The notes under the pieces are model-generated. The model saw only the letters and a list, made by a program, of their open reading frames with translations. It was not told the origin of the DNA and ran no database searches. 64,000 bases of DNA from the NCBI GenBank assembly GCA_024196135.1, contig JAMQCK010000055.1, forward strand, positions 1-64,000, read 5' to 3'. The DNA is from Pleurotus ostreatus/Saccharomyces cerevisiae fusant (taxonomy: Eukaryota; Opisthokonta). The position numbers and the translations under genes are program-made. Positions within the stretch are counted from its first letter, which is position 1. Each line of letters starts with the position of its first letter. Of the stretch, positions 20,792 to 30,191 are shown piece after piece.

Positions 20792-23700
20792 CTAGAATCC
20801 CAACTGCTCCACGAAACTCTGCCAGGTCGCATCCAGCACCGGAACGCCTCCACCAAACGGCATTGAGGGCTGCAGCCCATCGAACGCGCTCGCGCCCATA
20901 TAGTTCGCCCCGTTCGTGTCAGCGCCGCCGTTGGGTACACCACCGTTCATCCCTCCGCCGTTCACGTCTGCGCCACTCCCGGGCAGGGACGGGCCTCCCA
21001 CGCCATTTCCGACACCGAGAGGGCAGACGTTGTGTAGGAGGGTCGCCCCTGCTCCCAATGACTGGCTCTGCCCCGTCTCCCCCTCCATCGCGATCCCCTG
21101 CTCCAGCGCCCCTAGCGCCGCCTCGAAATTCCGCAGATCGTCCATCATCGTCGGATGTAGGTTCTCGGCCAAACACGATGAGTGATCCATATTGGCTTGC
21201 GCTTGCGGCTGCGCGTTACCGAGACCGCCAGCAACCGCGCTCGGCGGATCGAGCAGCGCGCTGATGCTTGAGGCGGAGCCGGTGGGGAAGAACGAGGGGT
21301 AGAGGTCCGTGGAGTCGCCAGGAGGGGTGTGCAGACTGAAGCTGGAAAGCGTGCTCGAGGATGCCGTGCGCACACTCGTCGCCTCGGCCTGCACGCGCAC
21401 AAAGCCCGTCTTCCCGCCCATGCGGTCGAGCTCGGCGCGGGAGGCGAACGCTTCCTGCTCCTGCGCGTCGGTATGATTGATAACCGCGAGCGCGCGCTCT
21501 CTGAGGCCGCGAATGGACTCGAGGAGGTTGGCCGCACAGGGCGACTTCGGTGCCGCTTCCTCGAACATGTCCGCCAGAAGGCCGAGTTCGTCGAACGCTG
21601 ACGGTGCCATACTGGCTGTCGGCGCGCGAGTCACGACAAGGCACATGACGATCTGTAGAGCGTCAACTAGTGCGCGGGATAGGATGAGGGACGAAGCTTA
21701 CTGCGGCCGAAAGTCCCTGCGACCACATCAAACCCACTCGCGAGATGCTATCTGGATACTTCGCCCACACAAGTTGCAGAGACTTGCCCAACCGCCACGC
21801 AGAGCGATACGTCGCCAGAACAGACGGCACATATCGATGACTAGATAGCTCCGTCGGCCGCTCATCCAGCGCGACAGCGAAGTACGCCCGATGCAAGTTT
21901 AGGAGCGCTGCAAAATCGTCATTAGCCTGCTACTTCCTTCATCACGAAATAACCATAAACCACGCACTCGACTCCTTCTGCATCAGCACAAACCACCTCC
22001 GCATATCATGCGCCGGCAGCGCCGCCGACGTCTCCACCGTGCACGGCATGTTATTCGGGCACACTGGCCTTAGGTACTCGGGCACCGCGAAGTCGCGTAT
22101 CCGCCGGTCGAGGTCGATGATGGTTGAGTAGGGTGGTGGCCGGGCGTTGAAGGCGGTCGTCATGACGTGGTGGAGGAGGCGGGCGTAGTGCCAGGTCCAG
22201 GTTTTGTCTGGGGAGGGAAGGTAAGAGGGGGAGGTTGGTGAGGAAGAGGAGCGGTGAGGAGGGGAGGGCGGGTAGGCGAGGGGGATAGATGCTTACAGCT
22301 CATTTCTGTATCGCCGCTGGCAAGCATTACTTGGTCACCATCGGGCAGAGGGCAGTCGATGAAGCGATCGTCGAACATGGGTGGTCTGCCGAACCAGAAG
22401 CTCTACAACGCGTCAGCGCAGTCATTCGTTTGATTCGACGACCTGAGGCATACCTGCCAGGTATCATGGGTGTACATCGCCCAGAAGAGCTCGCCTCGCT
22501 TCTTGGCCAGCGCGGGGTCGAGCTTCCATCGTGCGGCGTCCAAGTCTGTAGCACGTCAAACCGTACGTCGCAGGAAGACAAGTCGGCACTCACGCAGTCC
22601 GATCTATTGAATACGAAGTCAGTCAAGATTGCGCTCATGAGTATGATCACCCCGACATACTGACTGACACAACCTCAGGCCCAGACCATCGTATATCCAC
22701 ACCTCCGGCGGGCCCACAGCATCCGCGTCGCTCAGCTCCATGTACTCAACGAGATGCAGCTGAGATCCAGTCAATCACAACCCTCACTCGAGACCACACC
22801 ACCTCAATGCTTACAATCGCCTGGATTGACGCCAACGTCGTTGACCGATACGGTGCCAGAAACGACAGCGCCGTCCGTGATGCATGGAAGTAGTCGTTCG
22901 CCTTCGTCGAGAAGGGCTCGAGGGTGGGGTCAAAGAGGGAGCCGATAGCGAACACGGAGAACAGGACGGCGAGCTTGTGGTACCAGGTTTCGGGAACTTG
23001 AGCGTGGCTGAGCAAGGGAGTGTGAGTATGCGGGACGAACACATAAGGGTAGCAAGAGGAGGAAGTACTCACTCTGCTCGAAAGACGTCCTGGATCACGT
23101 CGTCGAAGAGGTCGGTACGCCGCATGGAAGGGAAGCTAAATCGACAATGAGCGTCTCGAAGCGTACGGTGGACGTGACGCTCTGCACTTACAGCCATTCG
23201 CCATAGCATAAGTATAGCTCTGCAAGGCGGATCGCTTCGGACAGACTAGGAAGTAGGCGGATGATTTCCTTTGCAGCATCCGAGTTGGACTGGCAGTCCA
23301 TCTCGGATTCGAAAAGGCACGACCCATAAGTTGTCTTCCCAAAGAGCATAGGGAATAGCCGATCCGGCTGGTATGGCTTGTACTTCTTCTGTACCTGCGC
23401 GAGGGTCAGGGAGCGATGAATAGATATGGGGTAGTGGACATACCCTTGCTAAGTACTAGGATGCATTGTCAGCTAGCACGAGATGAAGGGTTGCGATGCG
23501 ACGCACCTCTGGTCTCGCAGTATTCCCCAAGAACCTAGCCGCCCCATTCCCATCCAGCGTGAGCGTCCCAAACGCATCCAACAAGCTCTCCTCATCATGC
23601 GCCGGGCGCACGATCTCCGGCATATGTATTCCCTCCATCGAGTCCCCCGCCGGCGACTGCCGCCTCCCGCTCGACGGCCCCGCATCCGACGGTGTGGGGT

Positions 23701-24296
23701 AAGGGTTGGATGAGGACGCGAGCGGGTAGGTGGGATCGCTCTCCCTAGGCTGCGCGTTGCCGATCACGCCATTCTGTACGTCCCGTAGCGCCTGCTCGAG
23801 CTCGCGGATGCGCGTCTTCTGCCGGTCGATCTCGTCGTGGAGCTCTTCGGTGTTCGCGAGGAAGAATCTGGGGGCGCGGGGTGAGTGATCAGTATGCGGG
23901 GAGGTGAGAGAGGATGGGAGACGCACCGGTTCCCCTTCCCACTGACGAGCTGACCTGTAGTGCGGATCGTGAGCAACGTGGTAGGGGGTAGAGCGACGGG
24001 CGCCTAACCGTCCGGGCAGATCGAGCCGCAGCCACGGCTCACGCACTTCTGGCAGGGGACCTGGAGGACACGGTGAGCTCGCAGAACATATGCTAGGCGT
24101 GCCACGCACCCCTTTGTCGCATTTGAGCTTCAAGCGCCGGCATTCCGCGCACGACGTCGGTCTGGCAAGGCAAGGGGGAACAGTAAGCGCCCGTCACGAT
24201 CCACTTTGCCCGCTGCACGTACACCCGTCCAGGTTTCTTGCGCGGTCTCTGCTCCTTCTCCTTTTCTTTTTCCTTCTCCTTGCTTGCAGGCGCCAT
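20792..24296 (-). CDS. Zn2Cys6 fungal transcription factor
   Basis: A nuclear regulator with an N-terminal zinc cluster and a fungal-specific middle domain. The first exon encodes a Lys/Glu-rich start (repeated KE pairs) and RPRKKPGR. The zinc cluster is spread over three exons: CAECRRLKLKC (Cys-x2-Cys-x6-Cys), then PCQKC and CGSIC after an intron whose acceptor precedes VPCQKCV. It is followed by a Gly-rich link and FFLANTEELHDEIDRQKTRI, a coiled-coil dimer segment typical of one basidiomycete subfamily. The middle region with SEAIRLAELYLCYGEW matches the fungal-specific regulatory domain. The Gly/Asn-rich C-terminus ends VEQLGF. At least ten introns are needed; most junctions are approximate. 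Target genes are unknown. Confidence 0.85.
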
Positions 24297-25345
24297 GGCG
24301 GTGGGTGCAGAGAAGCGCGTCGCTCGAGCGCTGTTCACTAACGTAAATCAGGTTTCAATGATTCGTGTAGATGTAGATGATTCAGCAGAGCGCAGCGTCG
24401 CCAGGTAGACTAGATAGATTGAATGCCAAGAAAGATGGGGAGGTACGATCTCAGTATACAGTCATTGAGCGAGGAAGTCGGTCGCGCGAGATGAAGTACA
24501 AGGGCAACATACCCCCGAGAACAATGGATCCTTCCAAACGGGGACGCCACAAATGACATGGCGAACCCGATGTTCTCGGGAAGCGCCGATGCTCTATTGC
24601 AACGTCTCCAACGCCGTCTATATTGACAGGAATCTATACCTTACACAGCACACCCAAACCTACAACATGCAGCTATTGAACAAGGGTCATATGCAAGTTC
24701 TGCATTACAATGCACAAGCGATACAGACCGCGAACACAGTGGTCTCGCCTGTATTTTTCTGACTGAACGTAACATCTGGTCAAGAGAAAGTACAAGCAGC
24801 AGCAAGGATAATCGCCGCTACTGCCCAGGTCACAGATAAGCCTCATAGATATGCGACGCGTCCTGCCTGGCAAGGCTATTGAGGGAGTAGGAATTAGAGG
24901 ATCACGACTCCGACCACCTACCGGATTGACACGACGAGCGCTATATCCTGGCTGTGCATGAAGCTTTCCAGCAAAGATGATCACAGAGCGCTGGAAGGAC
25001 AGATTCGAGGAAGCAGAGCAGGTGAATGGCGTTCAGAGATTCGGGGGTACCGCAGCACAGAAGGACGGCCAAGATCGCAGAAGAAACACCCCAACATATC
25101 GCACACCAAGTCGAACAAGTAGAGCCAGTGGTGCGCGCCAGAATATAGACTGCCGCTTCCCGCAGACGCCCCGCAGACGACATGGCAAACGGCGTTCCCG
25201 TGAGTGGAGGAGGCCAACCCAGAAGGCGGCCTCGACCCTCCCGGCCGATGCCGGCGCGTTCCGATCCCGGCCCCTGGCTTTTTTCCCATTCCGACCGCGC
25301 CCAGCAGCCCCGCACGCACCACCTCACTCGTCCGCCACCACCACC
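24297..25345. other. Divergent promoter region, about 1 kb
   Basis: Lies between the divergently transcribed Zn2Cys6 gene and COX6. The COX6 frame happens to stay open upstream to 24977, but those residues are low-complexity and basic and precede the mitochondrial presequence, so I treat them as untranslated. Confidence 0.5.
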
Positions 25346-25810
25346 ATGCTCGCCACCGCCCTCCGCGCCGCCCGCCCCGCCGCCGCCCGCGCCCCCCTGC
25401 GCGTCGCCTCCGCGGCCCCGCTCATCCGCGCGCGCCTCGCGCACGGCCACGCGCAGGAGACCTTCGAGGGCTTCACCCAGCGCTACGTCGCCTTCTTCCA
25501 GAACGCGGAGGACCTGTTCGAGGTCCAGCGCGGGCTCAACAACTGCTTCGCGCACGATCTCGTGCCCGCGCCGGAGGTTATCGAGGCGGCGCGCCGCGCG
25601 GCGCGCCGGGTGGACAGCCTGTCGACCGCGGTCCGCGTGTTTGAGGGCTTGAAGGAGAAGGTTGAGAATAAGCAGCAGTACCAGGCGTACGTTGATGAGC
25701 TCAAGGGTGTCCGGGAGGAGCTTGGTGCGTAGTACATGCAGTTGCGAGAAGTACACATACTAATCTTGCGCGCAGGCATTCCGCTCAAGGAGGAGCTCTA
25801 CCACCAATGA
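25346..25810 (+). CDS. COX6: Cytochrome c oxidase subunit 6 (mammalian Va type)
   Basis: A nuclear-encoded, matrix-side subunit of respiratory complex IV. The 137-residue precursor has an Arg/Ala-rich mitochondrial presequence (about residues 1-30), then the mature protein beginning near HAQETFEGFTQRYVAFFQNA. DLFEVQRGLNNCFAHDLVPA and VDSLSTAVRVFEGLKEKVEN are the conserved helical repeats of the family, and the C-terminus reads LGIPLKEELYHQ. One 51-nt intron (25725-25775) lies 34 nt before the end of the coding sequence. The length fits the family. Codon use is strongly GC-biased, as expected of a highly expressed gene. Confidence 0.93.
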
Positions 25811-25905
25811 GCAGATCGCCTACCCCTTAGATGTACGTGCCCTCCGCTTCTCATGCCCCGCTTCTACTTGCTGACGCGCCCGTAGACTGCTTTCACTCTG
25901 GAATC

Positions 25906-25911
25906 AATAAA
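25906..25911 (+). terminator. Polyadenylation signal AATAAA
   Basis: A perfect AATAAA about 95 nt after the COX6 stop codon, a reasonable position for the 3' processing signal of that transcript. Confidence 0.5.
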
Positions 25912-26824
25912 ACCCTTTCGCTTGCATAAATTATCCCTTCCCCCAAGCGCCCGCTAGATTGCCTCACTGCGACATGCATCACGGAGTCCCTCAAGTCCTC
26001 TTGTTTCTTGACCTGCGCATACCTCTTTCGCGAGACCAGCATCCGTCGCGGTATCGAAGGCTGGGACATCGAACGCGATAATTGACTAAAGGGGAAGTCA
26101 TTGTTGATAGTGTCATGGAGGCGTTATGATTGGCCGACATAAGGTGTGACATCACAGTCCCCAGACGCAGAAGGATGCAGACCAGCACTATATACCCTCT
26201 ACTCTGTCAACGTCCTCGTTGACTTCCTACTACGCTCTCATCCGTTTTCGTCACCGCAGAACTGCAAGACATCAGGCTTTTTGGGGCGCTACCGTCGTCT
26301 CAATCATGCGGACTCGGCTCCCTCCATGCATACCTTGCTCCCTTCGCCTCGTCATTGTGCCTCGACTCTGCATGCTCTTCAGCCGCCCAACGTCTTGAAA
26401 CTATCGTCCGCCCTGCGGCTACCGCCATCAAATGTCCGCAAAACACACCGACTGTGCGAGCTCGCCACGGCTCTCGGTATCATACTGTCCCCACGGCAGG
26501 CTCGGGCATCCGACGTGATCAACGAGCGCAAACCCATTGTCTCACTATCGGTCTTTTGAGGTGTCGTCCCTTCCTACCTCACTGGCCCATCAACTGCGTG
26601 CCCAACCGTCGCGGGCTGGGTGGCCGCAGGGTGATGTCGAGGCGGGTACCGAGGATCATCCATACGCAGGCGCATGGCCCCTTATACCCTTTCTCTTTAT
26701 ACCCTGCCCCTTCGTCTTCCTTCTCCCGCGACACCCTTTGCCCTCTCCTTATACCCTTTCTCCGCCACTTCTGTCACCCTTTCGCCGCCCCTTCTTCCAC
26801 CCCTTTCCCTATTGCCGACAACCG

Positions 26825-26868
26825 CTACTAATCTTCGTAGGTTCATCACTACTAATCTTCGTAGGTTC
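26825..26868. repeat. Two-copy direct repeat, period 24
   Basis: A 20-nt unit (CTACTAATCTTCGTAGGTTC) occurs twice, separated by four bases. Each copy happens to look like a branch site plus an acceptor AG. Confidence 0.7.
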
Positions 26869-27402
26869 TCCAGACTCCTTGTGAGTCACTCGTAGTCGTC
26901 CGAAGGCCTTCTGCCGCGATGACTGACCCTAATTTTTGTTCTCGCTTGTTCGTGGACGCGCGGCTCGCTTGTTCGTGGAAGCGCGATGCAGTAATCTTGT
27001 TCACAGAAGCCCCGGAGTCTGTCGGGATCGCTGGGACGGAGGGATCGACGAGGGACAATGGTTCGCGTGTCTTCTTCATTGTGTGCACGGACAGCCTTCG
27101 CCAGTACGCCGCTGCCCGAGTATTCGTCAAACAATAGCGACTTGCAGGCATACTACGGTATGACTGCTCTTCCTAGTACCTTCTCCCGCTTCTCATGTAT
27201 GGGAAGGCGGTGGCAAGACACAGTGACTCCCTTTATTATCGATGCCTACCTTTCACCCGAACCGGGGAACAATGGGACCCGGATATGACGGGCTTTTCCT
27301 TTGCAAAATAGAGCCGTATGCTCACAGGCTTGACTCGAATATAGATGTATACTATGGAAGCTAGGTTGGGATTATGCACGTTGTCATGCAGTATGTAGTT
27401 CT

Positions 27403-27409
27403 TGACTCA
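27403..27409. promoter_or_regulatory. TGACTCA, Gcn4/AP-1 type site
   Basis: Exact match to the consensus bound by Gcn4-type bZIP dimers. It is one of four within 1.1 kb upstream of the bZIP gene. Confidence 0.4.
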
Positions 27410-27680
27410 GTGAGTTATAGCGTCGTTCGCGGACGAGTGCAGGCAGTCGCGCGCTTGCGGCCATAAATCGGCGATTGCCGCCATCGTGACCGCGTTCCAA
27501 TCAACACGATCTGTCCTTGTTCTGATCCTGCCACGGGAGACCACGTTCTGTTCCATCTTTTCCAAAGTCAGAGGCGACAGCCATCTATCTTTCTCCGCCG
27601 AGGTTTCCCAGATGCGGAGTCCAGGACCAGCGTGGTCGCACAGTCGACTGACCGTAGCCAGCGTGGCCGGAATCTCTGCG

Positions 27681-27687
27681 TGACTCA
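27681..27687. promoter_or_regulatory. TGACTCA, Gcn4/AP-1 type site
   Basis: Second exact TGACTCA upstream of the bZIP gene. Confidence 0.4.
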
Positions 27688-27908
27688 CAACAAACTTCGG
27701 CTGCGTCGCAGGTGGTGGACTGTATGCGTATCCACGGCAGTCTATCTGAGTCCGCTAGCGCATCGGCGTCCCTATCAGAGACGGCCTGTCCAAACAGGCG
27801 GCCTATTCGAGGTTGATGCACGATAGCCCGTTCGAGCATGCCCTGGGTTGATACGCCATCCATCGACTAGCCTTCGATTCACCACAATGGATGCGAGCAA
27901 GATGTCGA

Positions 27909-27915
27909 TGACTCA
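27909..27915. promoter_or_regulatory. TGACTCA, Gcn4/AP-1 type site
   Basis: Third exact TGACTCA upstream of the bZIP gene. Confidence 0.4.
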
Positions 27916-28198
27916 CGTATGGGCGAAGGCCATGGGGGCAACCATCGCTGCTTCGACGCGTACGCGTCATCGTGAGCGCTGTCCGGCGTACGCGACCAGG
28001 TGCAGTCGCGCAGCCTTCGGGTACCAGCCATCGTCGTCACCAGGGCGTCTGTATACCGACTGTGTGTCGCCGGTGCAGATGTCGCGCGCCGAGGGCGGGC
28101 GCACAGCCCGAGAAGGCGCGAGCTGTGCAGCGCGCCGCGTGTAACGGCGAATAGCGAGGCGGCGGGCGCGTGCACGTGAGTCGGCTGGGTGAGTCGGG

Positions 28199-28207
28199 AT
28201 GACGTAA
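28199..28207 (+). promoter_or_regulatory. Possible two-codon upstream ORF
   Basis: ATG ACG TAA lies about 300 nt before the bZIP start codon. It is the nearest upstream ATG: none occurs from 28202 to 28502. Gcn4-type genes are classically controlled by very short upstream ORFs. Whether the transcript includes it is unknown. The same bases form TGACGTAA, a CRE-like site, so it may act in DNA instead. Confidence 0.25.
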
Positions 28208-28445
28208 CGCACACCGCCCCATCCTGCCACCGACGCCGAGCGCAGACGACGTTTCTACCGGAGACTCGCACGCTCAGGACGCCCGACGGTGAAGCAGTGC
28301 CCCGACGCCGGCTTAAAGGGTAGCAGGGCTCGGTAATAGCGCGCAGGATCCCAAGAACGCCAGCGACTCAGACTCAGAGCCCGACGCGCCGACGCCCCTC
28401 GCCGGCCCAGCAGACCCGTCTTGAATCTTACTCCGAGTCATCCGC

Positions 28446-28452
28446 TGACTCA
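28446..28452. promoter_or_regulatory. TGACTCA, Gcn4/AP-1 type site, proximal
   Basis: Exact TGACTCA about 50 nt upstream of the bZIP ATG. The position suits autoregulation by a Gcn4-type factor; this is inference. Confidence 0.45.
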
Positions 28453-28502
28453 CACTTTTCCATCCGACCACCCGCGTGACAAACGGCCCGATCGTCCCTC
28501 TT

Positions 28503-29111
28503 ATGGACAATTCAAATATGCAGGCACTATTGTCCGACGCTGCCTTTGCTTTTCCCCCCACCACCGCCGACGCATACGCCGCCGCCGCGCCCCGCGTCCC
28601 CTCTCGCACCTTCGCCCCCTCGCACGCACGCACCCCCTGCCCAGCCATGTCCAACCCCTCCGACCTCCCCGCCCCCGACGCCCCTATCCAGCCACCCGCA
28701 GCCGCGAACAGGCAGGACGGCGCCCCCGTCGATCACGCTGCCCCGCCCGACACCCCGACGCAGACGCGCAGCTACGTGACGCCCACGTCCACCTCCAAGA
28801 AGGAGGTCCCCGCGTTTTACGCCCGCAAACGCGCGCGCTCGCAGGCGTTCGGAGACGACGAAGAAGACGAGCTGCCCGAAGACCACCCCCCGCCCGCGGG
28901 CGCCACGGACCAGGAGAAGATCGAGTACCGCAGGCGCCGCAACACCCTCGCCGCCCGCCGCAGCCGCCAGAAGAAGGCCGACAAGATGGCGACGCTCGAG
29001 GACGACGTCCGCCGGCTCACGAGCGAGCGCGACACCTGGAAGACGCGTGCACAGACGCTGCGCCAGCTGCTCCTCAGCCACGGCATCCCCTGCAAGGAGT
29101 TTGAGGATTAG
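28503..29111 (+). CDS. Gcn4/Cpc1-like bZIP transcription factor
   Basis: Likely master activator of amino-acid biosynthesis genes under starvation, a role inferred from the family. The single exon encodes 202 residues. Most of the protein is disordered and Pro/Ala-rich, with an acidic patch (DDEEDELPEDH) before the DNA-binding domain. The basic region reads YRRRRNTLAARRSRQKK, holding the invariant Asn-x7-Arg core. The leucine zipper that follows (MATLEDDVRRLTSERDTWK) has Leu, Leu, Trp, Leu at heptad positions. The C-terminus LLLSHGIPCKEFED is short, as in Gcn4. The frame is open upstream to 28476 but only through a GTG, so the ATG at 28503 is chosen. Four TGACTCA sites lie upstream. Confidence 0.86.
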   Translation: MDNSNMQALLSDAAFAFPPTTADAYAAAAPRVPSRTFAPSHARTPCPAMSNPSDLPAPDAPIQPPAAANRQDGAPVDHAAPPDTPTQTRSYVTPTSTSKKEVPAFYARKRARSQAFGDDEEDELPEDHPPPAGATDQEKIEYRRRRNTLAARRSRQKKADKMATLEDDVRRLTSERDTWKTRAQTLRQLLLSHGIPCKEFED

Positions 29112-30191
29112 CCGCCGCACATCTCCCCTGCTCGCTGCAAACGAACTGGAGAACTCGGTACGTCCCCTCGGTCATCCTCGGAGTGTGGCGCGCATGCTCA
29201 CTGCGTTGCTGTCTCGCCCGCTGCAGTAGTTGACACGGAGATTGGAACCTGTACGCCCCGGGGTGGTTTTGCACGATCTGCGCCACCGTTCGAGCATGAC
29301 GGACACGTCGGGCCCTGCGCGCTATGTGCGGGTATGCAGCTCGCGACCCCACCATACTGCTCAGCCGACGATCGAACAGACGCTTGCGACGTAGCACCTC
29401 CCTCCTCCCCGATTCCCGTGGCACCTCCATCCTACCCGATTCCCGTGGCACCTCCAGCACTCCGCCTCCCTCGCTGGCCACCGTAATCTCGGTTTCGTTT
29501 CGTTCTCACGGACCGACCGCCTTCCTTATATACCCCGCCTCGTGTGCCAGTGTCCTCAGTAGTAATTTATAGCCCTTACAACTGTACCCGACCGAACCTG
29601 TATCTATCTAACACCTCCCCATATCGTGTTTCTTTTGTTCGTCCACGAAGCCTCGACACGCATGTCACACGCACACAGTGCCTTTACCTATTATCTCACC
29701 ACTCGGCTCGACCACAGTATCGTGACGGACAGCAGTAAGAGCAGTAGCCACAGGACTTGTAGATTATTACCACGGGTATGCGAAGGGCCTTGCCGGGCTT
29801 CCAGATGGAGGGAGTACTGGCGGAGCTTCACCTTAGCTTGTAGCGGTATAGAAGTGCAGAGTTCAGAAAAAAATCTAACACCTCGTCGAGACCTCATCAG
29901 GACGTCTCGGCGCCACGGACCTCTTCAGAACTGTAACTAGGAGTAGACTGCTTGCCCAATCGATCGCTCCGCGTGCCTTCTTCCGGACCACGGGCTCGCG
30001 AGTCGCTGCTTCGCAGAGTTCGCGGCTGATCCCCTTGCGGGCTAGCAGCTCGGTGCGAGCACGCCGGCGATGACAAGGTTTGTTGGGCCTCGGCGCGTTC
30101 CGGGCGCGCGTGGGCGCTGCGTGTGCGCCGTGTGGCGTCCAAAAAAACATCCGCTCCGGATCACCTGCGTTGGCGGTCACGGGCGAAGACG
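29112..30191. other. 1.1-kb intergenic region
   Basis: Contains the 3' flank of the bZIP gene and the promoter of the aminopeptidase gene. Apart from a short direct repeat (29408-29456) nothing was recognised. Confidence 0.5.
29408..29456. repeat. Direct repeat, two full copies, period 27
   Basis: A 22-nt unit beginning CCCGATTCCCGTGG occurs twice at a 27-bp period; a partial third copy precedes it near 29392. Confidence 0.75.

Larger units (their letters stand above)
25811..28502. other. 2.7-kb gene-poor region upstream of the bZIP gene
   Basis: No gene is supported. The left part (about 26660-26820) is strongly pyrimidine-rich on the plus strand. A minus-strand frame of 93 codons at 27407-27688 has somewhat protein-like composition, but no motif or start I can defend. 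The right kilobase holds four exact TGACTCA motifs and is probably the promoter of the bZIP gene at 28503. Confidence 0.5.

Noticed and set aside
24977..25345. N-terminal extension of COX6 by 123 codons in the same open frame
   Set aside because: The mitochondrial presequence begins at 25346 as expected. The upstream residues are low-complexity and basic, and lie in the promoter between divergent genes.
24941..25756. 271-codon minus-strand frame opposite COX6
   Set aside because: It is the antisense shadow of a GC-rich coding region with strong codon bias.
26146..26559. 137-codon plus-strand frame
   Set aside because: It opens with GTG, has no recognisable motif and lies in a gene-poor region.
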